A stretch of DNA of 64,000 nt from an uncultured Bacteroides sp. (lineage in GTDB: Bacteria; Bacteroidota; Bacteroidia; Bacteroidales; Bacteroidaceae), in assembly GCA_949285075.1 (NCBI GenBank), contig CASDXF010000011.1:1-64000 (forward strand), read 5' to 3'. The notes beneath the pieces were generated by a model that was not told the DNA's origin, ran no database searches, and was given only the letters and a program-made list of their open reading frames with translations. Position 1 is the stretch's first letter. Every line of letters starts with the position of its first letter. A program made the position numbers and the translations under genes. Below, piece after piece: positions 19,001-27,103 of the stretch.

Positions 19001-19164
19001 TTGTCAACAAACTGCACCTGAACAAGGTTCGTTTCTTCTTCATAGGAACCAACCTGCTGACCTTCTCCAAGTTCGACCTTTGGGATCCGGAAATGGGAAG
19101 CTCCGACGGAAAGAAGTATCCGCTTAGCAAGACCTTCTCGTTGGGTGTATCTATTAATCTATAA
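16069..19164 (+). CDS. SusC/RagA-family TonB-dependent transporter (right operon)
   Basis: A 1,031-residue outer-membrane transporter with signal peptide (…SALAQ), CarboxypepD-regulatory-like domain, TonB-box-like DEVVITGTGAQKK, plug with LKDASATAIYGSKGANGVV, and a barrel ending FSLGVSINL. It starts ATGATGAAG (16069), so the second ATG is an equally good start. It is very similar to the left SusC in the plug and most of the barrel. Differences cluster in extracellular-loop-like stretches such as YSDGRIPADYNPDNNWGRYN and the YLYTIDYIRDDDGNETGGYQ region, a pattern suggesting different ligands. Predicted to import an oligosaccharide with the SusD at 19180. Confidence 0.95.
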   Translation: MMKNFLFTCMLLLGLSISALAQESVTVTGTVTDTNNEPMIGVNVTIENMPGLGAITDVDGKYSIKMPPYNKLVFSFLGYDKVTVLVKEQRVVNVKMQESDASVIDEVVITGTGAQKKIAVTGAVTNVDVEDLKSVPTTSIADGLAGVVPGIMAMQTDGRPGTVSEFWVRSISTFGASSAALVLVDGFERDINEINVEDIASFTVLKDASATAIYGSKGANGVVLINTKRGKDGKINVDFKAEGFYSTFTKFPDFVDGATYASLANEAKIARNEQPLYTNEELEILRLGLDPDLYPSVNWKDVVMRDGAWSSRATLNMSGGGKTARYFVSGSYHDQGGMYKTDEAIKKYNTNANYRKWTYRMNVDIDITKSTLLKVGISGSLRKQNDTGAGQGDLWTAMLGFNPTTTPITYSDGRIPADYNPDNNWGRYNPWTLATQTGYNESWKNNIQTNVTLEQNLDFVTKGLRFIGRFGYDTNNSNWITRKKRPELWQAEYRDNDGNLLFNRIAEEQKLTQNSGGDGDRREFFEWELHYDRGFKDHHVGGTLKYTQNSKVFTQDIGSDLKNGIARRNQGLAGRANYNWKYRYFVDFNFGYTGSENFHKNHRWGFFPAVSGAWNVAEEPFIKNNLGEWINMFKIRYSYGKVGNDNFGNDVRFPYLYTIDYIRDDDGNETGGYQFADYTATALYWGGMHYTALAAEDVTWEIATKHDLGIDFSFFDDKLTGTIDYFREERKNIYMTRDYLPYIVGVESNPKANVGKVKAEGFDGNFAFKQKIGNVNLTVRGNMTYSKSEILEYDEENTIYGYKLNAGHRINQAKGFVALGLFKDYDDIRNSPTQSWSEVMPGDIKYKDINGDGIINDNDKVAIGATTKPNLTYGFGVSAKWKGLDVNAHFQGVGKSTYFINGSSVYMFMREDFGNIFKDIAESNRWILGVNEDPNAEYPRLSYGGNSNNQQSSTFWLRDGSYLRLKTLDIGYTLPTMFVNKLHLNKVRFFFIGTNLLTFSKFDLWDPEMGSSDGKKYPLSKTFSLGVSINL

Positions 19165-19179
19165 AACCGCATTAACGAC

Positions 19180-21288
19180 ATGAAAAGAATAATTTTAAGC
19201 TTATCCATAGCCGCCGCTGCGGGAGCCGGACTGACCGGATGCTCGGACTATCTGGACTCCGACTACCTCTTCGACGAGCGAATGACCATAGAAGACGTAT
19301 TTACCAACAGCGACTATACGAACCGTTGGTTGGCCCGCTGCTACTACTGGCTTAGCACCGACCAACTTCAGGACGTGTGCAGCAAGACGGAAGTTCCCTT
19401 CAACTTCGCCGACGACATGTACTACGGCGACACCAACATCTTCCAGTACGCCGATTGGAAGAACGGAGAATACTCCGAAAGCGGTATTGGCGACAACAGC
19501 AGGGAAATCTGGCAGAACGCCTATAAGGGAATCCGTCAGGTAGCCATTTTCCTGAACAACATTGACATGAACCAAGAGCTGACGGCGGAAGAGATTTCGG
19601 ACATGAAAGGTCAAGTCCGCTTCCTGCGGGCCTATTTCTACTGGATTCTGCTCCGCACCTACGGGCCGATACCCATCGTTCCAGACGAGGGAATAGACTA
19701 TACAGATGATTACGACAAGATAGCGCAGCCCCGCAACACGTATGACGAGTGCGCCAACTATATCGCCGAAGAAGCGCGAGAGGCAGCCGCTCTTCTGCCG
19801 CTGACCCGAGACCCGAGACACGCCGCGCGCCCCACGCGGGGAGCGGCGTTGGCTCTCCGGGCCAAAGTCCTGCTGTTCGCCGCCAGCCCGATGTTCAACG
19901 GAGGCGCGCCGGCAGAGGTACAGGCGCAAATGACAACCCGGGAAGGAGAACCGCTGCTCTCGTCCACTTACGATGAGCGCAAGTGGGCATTGGCCGCGGC
20001 AGCCGCTAAGGACGTAATGAATCTTGGCGTATATGAACTCTATCACGCAGGAATCAGAACGAGCGGGAGCATTTCTTATCCGGCCACACTTCCTCCGCAG
20101 GACGACCCCATCAGTCAGTTCGACGAGAAAGACTGGCCGGACGGATACCGGAACATCGACCCCTTCGAGTCTTACCGCTCCATTTTCAACGGTGACCTTA
20201 CCGCCGAGACTGATAACAAAGAACTAATTTTCACCCGCGGGCAGAATCAGGGCGGATACGGCATCAACATCATGGCCGTTCACCAACTGCCCCGCCGGGA
20301 AGGAAAGGGCTACAACTGTCACGGCATGACGCTGAAGCAAAGCGACGCTTACTACATGGCCGACGGCAGCGACTGCCCGGGCATGAACGAGATGTACGTA
20401 GGATGGAGCGGCTACTCCGACCCGCTACGCGTCAACACCGCGCAACCAAAGCACCTGACGGAAATCATAACGGAGGATGAAGCGGCGAACTATCCCGAAC
20501 TCGGACCTAACGCGGCGGGTGTGTGCAAGCAGTTCGCCGGACGCGAGCCGCGGTTCTACGCCTCAGTAGCCTATAACGGCTGTACTTGGAACCTTCAGAA
20601 CGGAGAAGACGCCAAAGACGAAGTACGGGATGTTCAGGTATTCTATTACAGCGGTCTGCCCAACGGGTATCAGAACTCTACCTACTGGCTGCGCACGGGT
20701 ATCGGTATCAAGAAGTACATCCACCCGAACGATATCAGTAACACGCAGCAAACTTCGAACGACGTAAGCCGTATGCAGAAGAAGGTAGACCCCGCCATTC
20801 GCTATGCGGAAATCTTGCTCATCTACGCGGAAGCCATCAACGAGCTAACCAACGGCAGCTACGACATTCCCTCTTGGGACGGCAGCACGACTTACACGCT
20901 GCGGCGCGACATCAACGAGCTGAAGAAGGGCATACAGCCCATCCGCATCCGCGCGGGTATCCCCGACTATCCGGGTGAAATCTACGACGACCCAGACAAG
21001 TTCCGCATCAAGCTGAAACGGGAACGCCAGATTGAGCTGTTCGCCGAGGGACACCGCTACTTCGACCTGCGCCGGTGGTGCGACGCTGACGACGAGGAGT
21101 CGGCTCCTATCTACGGCTACAACGTGTACTGTACGCAGTATCAGGCCGAGCTGTTCCACACGCCGGTCGAAGTGCCCGACATGCCGTCTATCTTCACCAC
21201 CAAGATGTGGTTCTGGCCCCTCCACTACGACTTGTTAAAGAGGAACAAGGAGTTGAGCCAGAATCCGGGATGGACAGACGCGGAATAA
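19180..21288 (+). CDS. SusD/RagB-family nutrient-binding lipoprotein (right operon)
   Basis: A 702-residue SusD-like lipoprotein (lipobox LTGC, cysteine 21). It aligns along its length with the left SusD: CSDYLDSDYLFDERMTIEDV start, RFLRAYFYWILLRTYGPIPIV, RPTRGAALALRAKVLLFAAS, and RERQIELFAEGHRYFDLRRW near the C-terminus. It starts 15 bp after the susC stop, the same spacing as in the left operon. Divergent stretches (for example around the ISYPATLPPQDDPISQF region, about residues 300-320) may reflect altered glycan preference. Confidence 0.93.
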   Translation: MKRIILSLSIAAAAGAGLTGCSDYLDSDYLFDERMTIEDVFTNSDYTNRWLARCYYWLSTDQLQDVCSKTEVPFNFADDMYYGDTNIFQYADWKNGEYSESGIGDNSREIWQNAYKGIRQVAIFLNNIDMNQELTAEEISDMKGQVRFLRAYFYWILLRTYGPIPIVPDEGIDYTDDYDKIAQPRNTYDECANYIAEEAREAAALLPLTRDPRHAARPTRGAALALRAKVLLFAASPMFNGGAPAEVQAQMTTREGEPLLSSTYDERKWALAAAAAKDVMNLGVYELYHAGIRTSGSISYPATLPPQDDPISQFDEKDWPDGYRNIDPFESYRSIFNGDLTAETDNKELIFTRGQNQGGYGINIMAVHQLPRREGKGYNCHGMTLKQSDAYYMADGSDCPGMNEMYVGWSGYSDPLRVNTAQPKHLTEIITEDEAANYPELGPNAAGVCKQFAGREPRFYASVAYNGCTWNLQNGEDAKDEVRDVQVFYYSGLPNGYQNSTYWLRTGIGIKKYIHPNDISNTQQTSNDVSRMQKKVDPAIRYAEILLIYAEAINELTNGSYDIPSWDGSTTYTLRRDINELKKGIQPIRIRAGIPDYPGEIYDDPDKFRIKLKRERQIELFAEGHRYFDLRRWCDADDEESAPIYGYNVYCTQYQAELFHTPVEVPDMPSIFTTKMWFWPLHYDLLKRNKELSQNPGWTDAE

Positions 21289-21344
21289 CAGGCTTGAGAC
21301 AAAACAAGCGAACGACATGAATTAATGATAATAAGACAGTAAAG

Positions 21345-22415
21345 ATGAAAAAAATACACTACTTATTCTTAGCGGCGACAGCGGCCATAGGCTGCGCGTC
21401 GTGCAACAATGAATGGGAGGACGAGCAATTCAACCAGTTTGTATCGTTCAAAGCCGTGCCGGACGATTCGGGCGTTACGCCTCTGTACGTGCGCTTCAAC
21501 GCCGAGGGCGTAAAGGAGTACGAGCTGCCCGTCCTGCTCAGCGGCTCCACGATGAGCTCGCACAACCGTACCGTCCACGTGGCGGTAGACCCGGATACAT
21601 TGGAACGACTGAACATCGAGCGTTACGGAACGGAGGAGCGCAACGACGGAATCAAGTACCGTCAGCTCGACGAGCAGTATTACAGCTTCCCGGAGACCGT
21701 AGAGATTCCGGCGGGCGAATGTCAGACGGTACTGCCCATCCAGTTCACGTTAGGCGGGACGAACAACCAGAACCCGCTAGACATGTCGGACAAGTGGATT
21801 TTGCCGTTAACCATTCAAGACGACGAATCGTACGACTACACGGCCAACCCGCGTAAGCATTACCGCAAGGCGCTGATGAACATCACGCCGTTCAATGACT
21901 ACTCGGGAGTGTACGGCGGTACGCAGTTCTTCATCACGATGATGAGCGACACCAACGGAGACGGAGTAATCAACGACAAGGACGAGCTAGTGCAGCTGAC
22001 CGAGAACGAGCATAGGGGATACGTGGTAGACGACAACACGATTTTCTTCTACGCCGGACGCATCAACAGCGAAGACCTGAACCGGAAGAACTACAAGGTG
22101 TATGTGCAGTTTACCGACGAAGGAGCTGAAGGAACGGAAGACGCCAAGCGCAAGAAGCTGAATATATGGTGCAACAATCCGAAGGCAGACTTCAAGCTGA
22201 TAAGCGAGAACCCCTACTACATCGTGGAGGAAGATACCGACGGCAAGCGCCCGTACATCAAGTACATCTACATCACGCTTTACTTCGGATACGAGTTTAC
22301 GGACTACACGACCATACCGGGCGTAGAGCAGAGGTATAAAGTAGACGGACTTCTGGCGTTGCAACGCGAGCTGAACACGCTGATACCGGACGAAGACCAA
22401 CAGATACAGTGGTAA
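21345..22415 (+). CDS. DUF4973/DUF1735-type lipoprotein with an EF-hand-like loop (right operon)
   Basis: A 356-residue paralogue of 1217-2266 (MKKIHYLFLAATAAIGCASC; lipobox cysteine 17 or 20). Both share the NEWEDEQF start, the LGGTNNQNPLDMSDKWILPL core and the DEDQQIQW end. This copy has an insertion reading DTNGDGVINDKDE (about residues 204-216), a canonical EF-hand/dockerin-type calcium loop with Asp, Asn and Asp ligands at positions 1, 3, 5 and 12. The left copy has no such loop. Last gene of the right operon; a strong terminator follows at 22495. Probable surface glycan-binding accessory protein. Confidence 0.77.
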   Translation: MKKIHYLFLAATAAIGCASCNNEWEDEQFNQFVSFKAVPDDSGVTPLYVRFNAEGVKEYELPVLLSGSTMSSHNRTVHVAVDPDTLERLNIERYGTEERNDGIKYRQLDEQYYSFPETVEIPAGECQTVLPIQFTLGGTNNQNPLDMSDKWILPLTIQDDESYDYTANPRKHYRKALMNITPFNDYSGVYGGTQFFITMMSDTNGDGVINDKDELVQLTENEHRGYVVDDNTIFFYAGRINSEDLNRKNYKVYVQFTDEGAEGTEDAKRKKLNIWCNNPKADFKLISENPYYIVEEDTDGKRPYIKYIYITLYFGYEFTDYTTIPGVEQRYKVDGLLALQRELNTLIPDEDQQIQW

Positions 22416-22494
22416 CGAGTCCGGGGCGAACGGCCATCCCGTCGCGGCAGAAAAGCCGTTGACGGCGTAGCCCATCCTCGGACAGATAAGCGGT

Positions 22495-22541
22495 CATTCC
22501 GGATGCGGGGCGCACTCCCCTATTCCGGAATGGCTTTTTTT
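22495..22541 (+). terminator. Rho-independent terminator of the right SusC/D operon
   Basis: The stem CATTCCGGA (22495-22503) pairs with TCCGGAATG (22523-22531), with further GC-rich sequence in the loop, and is followed by a run of T residues (22534-22541). It lies 80 bp after the DUF4973 stop. Confidence 0.85.
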
Positions 22542-22559
22542 ATCCGCGTTCCGCCGCTC

Positions 22560-23125
22560 CGCCGCCTGTAAGGAAAAAGGAAAAAATGTTCCATTTTTAA
22601 GATTTGGCCTTAAGAGAACTCGAATAAAACGCTTCTTATAGCTTTCGGCGTATGCAAAAAAACGCATATTATGGCAGTTTTTCCGACCCGAATTTGCATA
22701 TTTATGCGGTCCGGGGACCTTCCGGAGCGAACGAAAAAGGGCAATTTCCCGCGTGGGAAAGGGCGACGGCTCGGGAGCGGAAGGGCTACGGCTCAGGAGG
22801 CGTAGGGCGGAGGCTCGCGAGGCGTCGCCCTTTTCCGCATTTCCGGAGGCCATTTTACGGTTTTCAGCTCCTAATTGAAGAGATTTTCCGAAAGGACGGA
22901 AAACGGCAAATTCACAGAAAAGGCGAAAGTTTAGAATCATAAAGAGACTGATTACAACGAAACATGAACAAAAAGGAATTCGTAAACCACATCCGCTATC
23001 ATCCTGAATTTCGCTAACGCCGATTTCCCGCGTTCTTTTCGTCCGGGCCCTACCCCGGCCGGAATTATCGCGATTCAGCGGCATCAGGATGTTCCGTTTT
23101 TCAGTATGGTCTGTTTTTAAGGTGA
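22560..23125. repeat. Dispersed noncoding element, copy A
   Basis: This gene-free region shares several near-identical blocks, in the same order, with 46660-47215. The first is a 24-bp block around TGTTCCATTTTTAAG (22582-22605). The second is a family-B 22-bp repeat array (22761-22831). The third is an ~88-bp block (23032-23118) including TACCCCGGCCGGAATTATCG and more copies of the TGTTCCRTTTTT motif. Sequence between the blocks is only loosely similar. A 222-codon open frame on the minus strand here has no recognisable features. The nearest downstream gene starts at 23473. Confidence 0.6.
22761..22831. repeat. 22-bp tandem repeat array, family B (copy 2, reverse orientation)
   Basis: Three 22-bp units (22761, 22783, 22805) with cores such as GGGCGACGGCTCGGGAGCGG, the reverse complement of the other family-B arrays. 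Outer sequences GAAAGGGCGACG and CGTCGCCCTTTTC are complementary, so the whole array could fold into one long hairpin. Confidence 0.75.
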
Positions 23126-23422
23126 CGGAGGAGAAGGACTCTCCCACCGGAAGACCCGCCATCGAAAGAGGAGCGACGGCTAAGAAGCTGTTTTGAGTTT
23201 ATCGCGCGATGATTTGGGATGAGTCTTTGAGGTGTTTCCGCTTCCGTGATGAGGAAGATAGCGGGGGCTATCTGACGAAGAACAGAAGCGAAAAGAACCA
23301 AAAAATCGCCCAAAGCGCGCACGAAAACGGATGCATCAAGCTAAGAAAAACTTTTTTGGAGAAATTCAAAATAGCTTCTAAATAAAATGAGCCGTTCATA
23401 CCGGATAAATAAATTTTAGGCT

Positions 23423-23430
23423 TATCTTTG
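23423..23430 (+). promoter_or_regulatory. -7 element TATCTTTG upstream of the 23.4-kb glycan gene set
   Basis: Exact match to TAnnTTTG, 43 bp before the ATG at 23473. No clear TTTG is seen at -33. Confidence 0.5.
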
Positions 23431-23472
23431 CGACCATAGATAATGCCTGACATTTCACAAAGCATAACGATT

Positions 23473-25212
23473 ATGAAACTTACTCACACCACAAAAAGAC
23501 ATTTGGGCGTCCTTGCCCTCCTCTCGTGCGTTATCGCAAACGGACAAGCGCAGGAGACAAAAACGTACTGGAACTCGCACACTCAGCTGACCTCAATGCG
23601 CCTGCCGCCACCGCCGCCCGGATACGAGCCGCAATACATCGACCTGAACAACGACGGCAAGCCGGACGCGATTCAGTCCATCACTCACAATGGCGTTCCG
23701 GTGCTATGGCTGGACGACAACGGAAACATGAAGGAGGGAGACCGCGAAGGGGACACATGCAGCGACTGCCTGCTGATAGACCGGAACAAGGACGGAGAAT
23801 ACGGTAGCCACGGCGACCTGATAATCGACTGGGTGGACGAGGACAACGACGGGAAGGCCGATATGCAAATCGTCATCGACTACCCCAAAGAGCCGAAGGT
23901 GGGCGGACACTTCATGATTGTACTGGACACCGACCGGGACAACGTGTTCAACTACCTGAACTGGAACAACTTCAGCCTCCAGTGTTGGGACCACAGCGGG
24001 CTGTCGGACTTCTACGAGGATTACAGCGGGCAGACCGCCTTCCTCAAGATTCACAACGCCACGTACAACATGAGGGACTTGAGGCTGAACTGGGAAAACC
24101 CGTTCCTCTTCTACGACCCGGACAAGGACGGGAAGTCTGAAATGGCCATACGCATACTGGACACGCCTAAGGAGAAGGACCCGGACCGCATGGGCCAACA
24201 GCTGTGCGGCAAGGTAGACTGGGTGTCGCTGGCCGTGGACCTCGACAACGACAACGCCACCGGCAACGAGTTCGACTTCGACTTCACATTGGGCTTTCAG
24301 GGGAAAGGGTTCGACTATACGGACCAGAGACATCCCGTCAAGAACCTGAGAGGAATGCCCGAGGCGGACAAGTTCTTCTTAGACCCACGCTACCGTCAGC
24401 TGACGGAGCTGATTTACCCCGACCACGACAACGCCCAACCACTGGTATTCAAGCGAGGCGAATGGGAGCGAATCAACTTCGTGTACGACGAGGACGACGA
24501 CTGCTCGCGATGGGAGCGGGTGGAATTTTACGAACCTCGGGACCCGTTCAAGGTGGGCACGAGGAAGGGAGGCGTGGACAACCATAACCAGTCCGACGCG
24601 TCAGGCGACCGCGGGGAGTGGGATATGGACAACTCGGGCAAGGCGCGGCTCTACCTCAGCAAGTTCGACGGACGGCTGCACCTCTACGGTGCGGAGAGCG
24701 GCGTGTGGCGCATCGACCAGAATTCCCGCTACTTCCACGGATGGGACAGGAGTTGGCTGAACCGCAATCCGCAACGCTTCGCCACCGTACTTTACAGCGA
24801 CGAGAACAACAACGGATTCATCGACCGCATAGCGTACGACTTGGACGGGGACCAACAGACGGAAAGCGTCATCGACCTCACGGAACTGGGCATAGACGAC
24901 CGGTGCGAGCTGATAGACCTTTCGGAGTTTACCTATAAAGACTACGAAGCGTTGGCCAAGCGCATGGCGAAAGGCATCTGGGAACGGGCGCAAGAGGCGG
25001 TAAAGGTGGCCCGGAGGTACGGCGTGAACGATTCGTGGTACGCCAAGTGGGCGCAAGCCTCGACCGTCCGCGAGAAATATAACCACGGATACTGGCTGCA
25101 GTTCTACCTCTACAAGGACTTGGAAGAGCTGTTCGTCTACCAGAAAGACGAGGCGAGACTTCGTGAGCTGAACCGGGCCTACTATTCGGGCGACTGGAGC
25201 CTGCTTGAATAA
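23473..25212 (+). CDS. Secreted protein rich in EF-hand-like calcium loops, function unknown
   Basis: The start at 23473 gives a signal peptide (MKLTHTTKRHLGVLALLSCV…GQAQ) and a 579-residue protein; an upstream ATG at 23443 would put ten residues before it. The protein is packed with Asp/Asn-rich loops resembling dockerin or thrombospondin-type-3 calcium sites: DLNNDGKPD (about 57), DRNKDGEYG (103), DEDNDGKAD (122), DPDKDGKSE (215), DLDNDNATG (256), DENNNGFID (443) and DLDGDQQTE (456). There is a tetraproline-type stretch (LPPPPPGYEP, about 44-53). The C-terminal 100 residues look helical and lack such loops. I recognise no catalytic family. It precedes GH76 by 39 bp and is probably co-transcribed, so a calcium-dependent glycan-binding or degrading role is a guess. 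Confidence 0.6.
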   Translation: MKLTHTTKRHLGVLALLSCVIANGQAQETKTYWNSHTQLTSMRLPPPPPGYEPQYIDLNNDGKPDAIQSITHNGVPVLWLDDNGNMKEGDREGDTCSDCLLIDRNKDGEYGSHGDLIIDWVDEDNDGKADMQIVIDYPKEPKVGGHFMIVLDTDRDNVFNYLNWNNFSLQCWDHSGLSDFYEDYSGQTAFLKIHNATYNMRDLRLNWENPFLFYDPDKDGKSEMAIRILDTPKEKDPDRMGQQLCGKVDWVSLAVDLDNDNATGNEFDFDFTLGFQGKGFDYTDQRHPVKNLRGMPEADKFFLDPRYRQLTELIYPDHDNAQPLVFKRGEWERINFVYDEDDDCSRWERVEFYEPRDPFKVGTRKGGVDNHNQSDASGDRGEWDMDNSGKARLYLSKFDGRLHLYGAESGVWRIDQNSRYFHGWDRSWLNRNPQRFATVLYSDENNNGFIDRIAYDLDGDQQTESVIDLTELGIDDRCELIDLSEFTYKDYEALAKRMAKGIWERAQEAVKVARRYGVNDSWYAKWAQASTVREKYNHGYWLQFYLYKDLEELFVYQKDEARLRELNRAYYSGDWSLLE

Positions 25213-25251
25213 ACGATACGACTATATACATCACAAAAAAATACGAAACCA

Positions 25252-26748
25252 ATGAAAAGAACAAGACTATTACTCGCGTGCGCGTTCGCGTTTATGTTTC
25301 CTCTCGCGTTCTGCGCATGCGGCGAGGAAGAGAGCAAAGACCTGAACGAGAACGGAAACGGAAACGAGCAGACAGAAGAACCTACGCCGGTCGTCGTGCC
25401 GACCGTCACTAACCTAAAGGCGGGCACCACGCTGATGGCCAATGAGCTACGTGTCAGTTGGACAGCTCCCGGCGAAGCCGTTCTCGTGGAAATCAGCTAT
25501 TGGAAAGACGGCACGGACGAGTCCAAAGCCCAGAAGCAGACGGTCCGCAACGAAAACGCCACACTGATAAGAGTAGCGGAATACGGGATGTACCACATCG
25601 CCGCCGTAGCGATAGACAACTACGGACATCGCTCGGAAAAGACGGAAATCACGGCCACCCCCGCGGAGAAGGATACCCCCTTCACTTGGGCGGCGATGGC
25701 GGACAGCTGCACGTATGTCCTGATAGAGCAGTTCATGAACAAGCAGAAGGGCACCTTTTACAGTACGCCTCACGACATCGACGGAAGCTCGTGGAACATC
25801 TATTGGCAGCAGGCGCACGCGATGGACGTAGTGGTTTACTCCTACGAGCGTGTCAAGGAGAGCGACCCTGAACTGGCCGCCACGTACGAGAACTACTTCC
25901 GCCTCTGGTTCGCAAACGACGCGAACAACTACAACAACGACCCGTCAGACGCGACCGGCTTCCTGAACGACTTTACCGATGACATGTGCTGGATATGCCT
26001 CACCCTGCTCCACCAGACTGAAGCGACCGGAGACAATACGTACGCGGAGACGGCCAAGACCGTGTACGACGAGTACATCATCACCCGGGCGTGGACGGAC
26101 GAGAAGGGCACGGGCCTGCCGTGGAAGGCGAGCGACAAGGGACGGAACGCCTGCACCAACTCGCCGGGATGCCTGATAGCCGCTAAGCTCTACCAACGGT
26201 ACGGCGACGAGAAGTACCTGTCCGACGCGAAGATGCTATACGACTTCATGGCCAACGGCAACATCGCGGAGCTTAAAGACGGAAGGGTGGAGGAACCGCC
26301 GTTGACCTACACGCAGGGTACGTTCGGCGAAGCGTGCCGACGGTTGTACCACATCACCGGAGAGATAAAGTACATGCAGATGGCGGAGAGGGTCATCAAC
26401 TACGCGGCCACAAGCGGCCGATGCCTGACAGATGGCATCCTGCGCAGTGAGGGCACGAGCATGGACCAAAGCATATTCAAGGCGGTCTATATCCCCTACG
26501 CCGTCAATCTGGTATTGGACGAGAAAGCGTCATACAGCGTCCGCACTTCCCTGAAGGCTTTCCTCGAAAAGAACGCCGAAACCCTGCGGACGCACCTGAA
26601 CCGCAGGGCGTGGCCCGAAATGTACTGCGACTACTATTGGGGCACTACATTCTCCGGCGGCACAGCCTCTATGGGAGCGCAAACCAGTGGAGCGTCCCTC
26701 ATGGAAGGCGTAGCCCGATTGGAAGCGGCCTCGGAAGAGGGAAAGTAA
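25252..26748 (+). CDS. GH76-family alpha-1,6-mannanase-like lipoprotein
   Basis: A 498-residue probable lipoprotein (signal peptide to LAFC or CAC, then an acidic Asn/Glu linker). Residues about 45-136 form an Ig/fibronectin-like domain of the DUF4959 kind (NELRVSWTAPGEAVLVEISY). From about 145 onward is an (alpha/alpha)6 GH76 domain. The paired aspartates expected as catalytic residues are visible in FTDDMCWICLTLLHQ (D243-D244). Further family-like segments are TNSPGCLIAAKLYQRYGDEKYL and YTQGTFGEACRRLYHITG. GH76 enzymes hydrolyse alpha-1,6-mannan backbones such as fungal cell-wall mannan. The upstream neighbour is the EF-hand protein; a symmetric hairpin follows the stop. Confidence 0.85.
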   Translation: MKRTRLLLACAFAFMFPLAFCACGEEESKDLNENGNGNEQTEEPTPVVVPTVTNLKAGTTLMANELRVSWTAPGEAVLVEISYWKDGTDESKAQKQTVRNENATLIRVAEYGMYHIAAVAIDNYGHRSEKTEITATPAEKDTPFTWAAMADSCTYVLIEQFMNKQKGTFYSTPHDIDGSSWNIYWQQAHAMDVVVYSYERVKESDPELAATYENYFRLWFANDANNYNNDPSDATGFLNDFTDDMCWICLTLLHQTEATGDNTYAETAKTVYDEYIITRAWTDEKGTGLPWKASDKGRNACTNSPGCLIAAKLYQRYGDEKYLSDAKMLYDFMANGNIAELKDGRVEEPPLTYTQGTFGEACRRLYHITGEIKYMQMAERVINYAATSGRCLTDGILRSEGTSMDQSIFKAVYIPYAVNLVLDEKASYSVRTSLKAFLEKNAETLRTHLNRRAWPEMYCDYYWGTTFSGGTASMGAQTSGASLMEGVARLEAASEEGK

Positions 26749-26760
26749 CACCTATTGTAT

Positions 26761-26797
26761 ATTTTAAAGGTGGCCCACACGGGTCACCTTTAAAAAT
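26761..26797. terminator. Symmetric hairpin after the GH76 gene
   Basis: TTTTAAAGGTGGCCC and GGGTCACCTTTAAAAA form a long stem around ACAC with A and T runs on the outer sides, so it could terminate transcription on either strand. The rest of 26798-27103 holds only the promoter element at 27033. Confidence 0.65.
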
Positions 26798-27032
26798 AGT
26801 ATACAAAGAAGATAAGGGAAGCGTTTTACAAGACAGATTCCCCCTGTTTTCAAAATGGCTTTACATAAATTCGTTTCCGCACACGTTGATAAAAGAGAAA
26901 AGATTCCCCTTTTCTCTAAAAGATAAAGTAAAAGAATATTTTATTTACATTAAAACATCGGGTTTTTGCTTAATTTGATTTAAAAATGTGAGCTATCCAC
27001 ACGCCTGCATTAGCATAAGTAGAGATATTTTC

Positions 27033-27040
27033 TACCTTTG
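27033..27040 (+). promoter_or_regulatory. -7 element TACCTTTG upstream of the DUF1080 gene
   Basis: Exact TAnnTTTG match, 64 bp before the ATG at 27104, downstream of the hairpin that closes the GH76 unit. No clear -33 TTTG is visible. Confidence 0.5.
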
Positions 27041-27103
27041 CCACCATCGGATAGGTAACTAAACGGGTCTATTAAACAACTAACTTATATATAAATTAAC
27101 AGT

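Noticed and set aside
22494..23162. 222-codon minus-strand open frame
   Set aside because: It runs through the terminator, the repeat array and the dispersed element; the translation is low-complexity and not supported by any motif.
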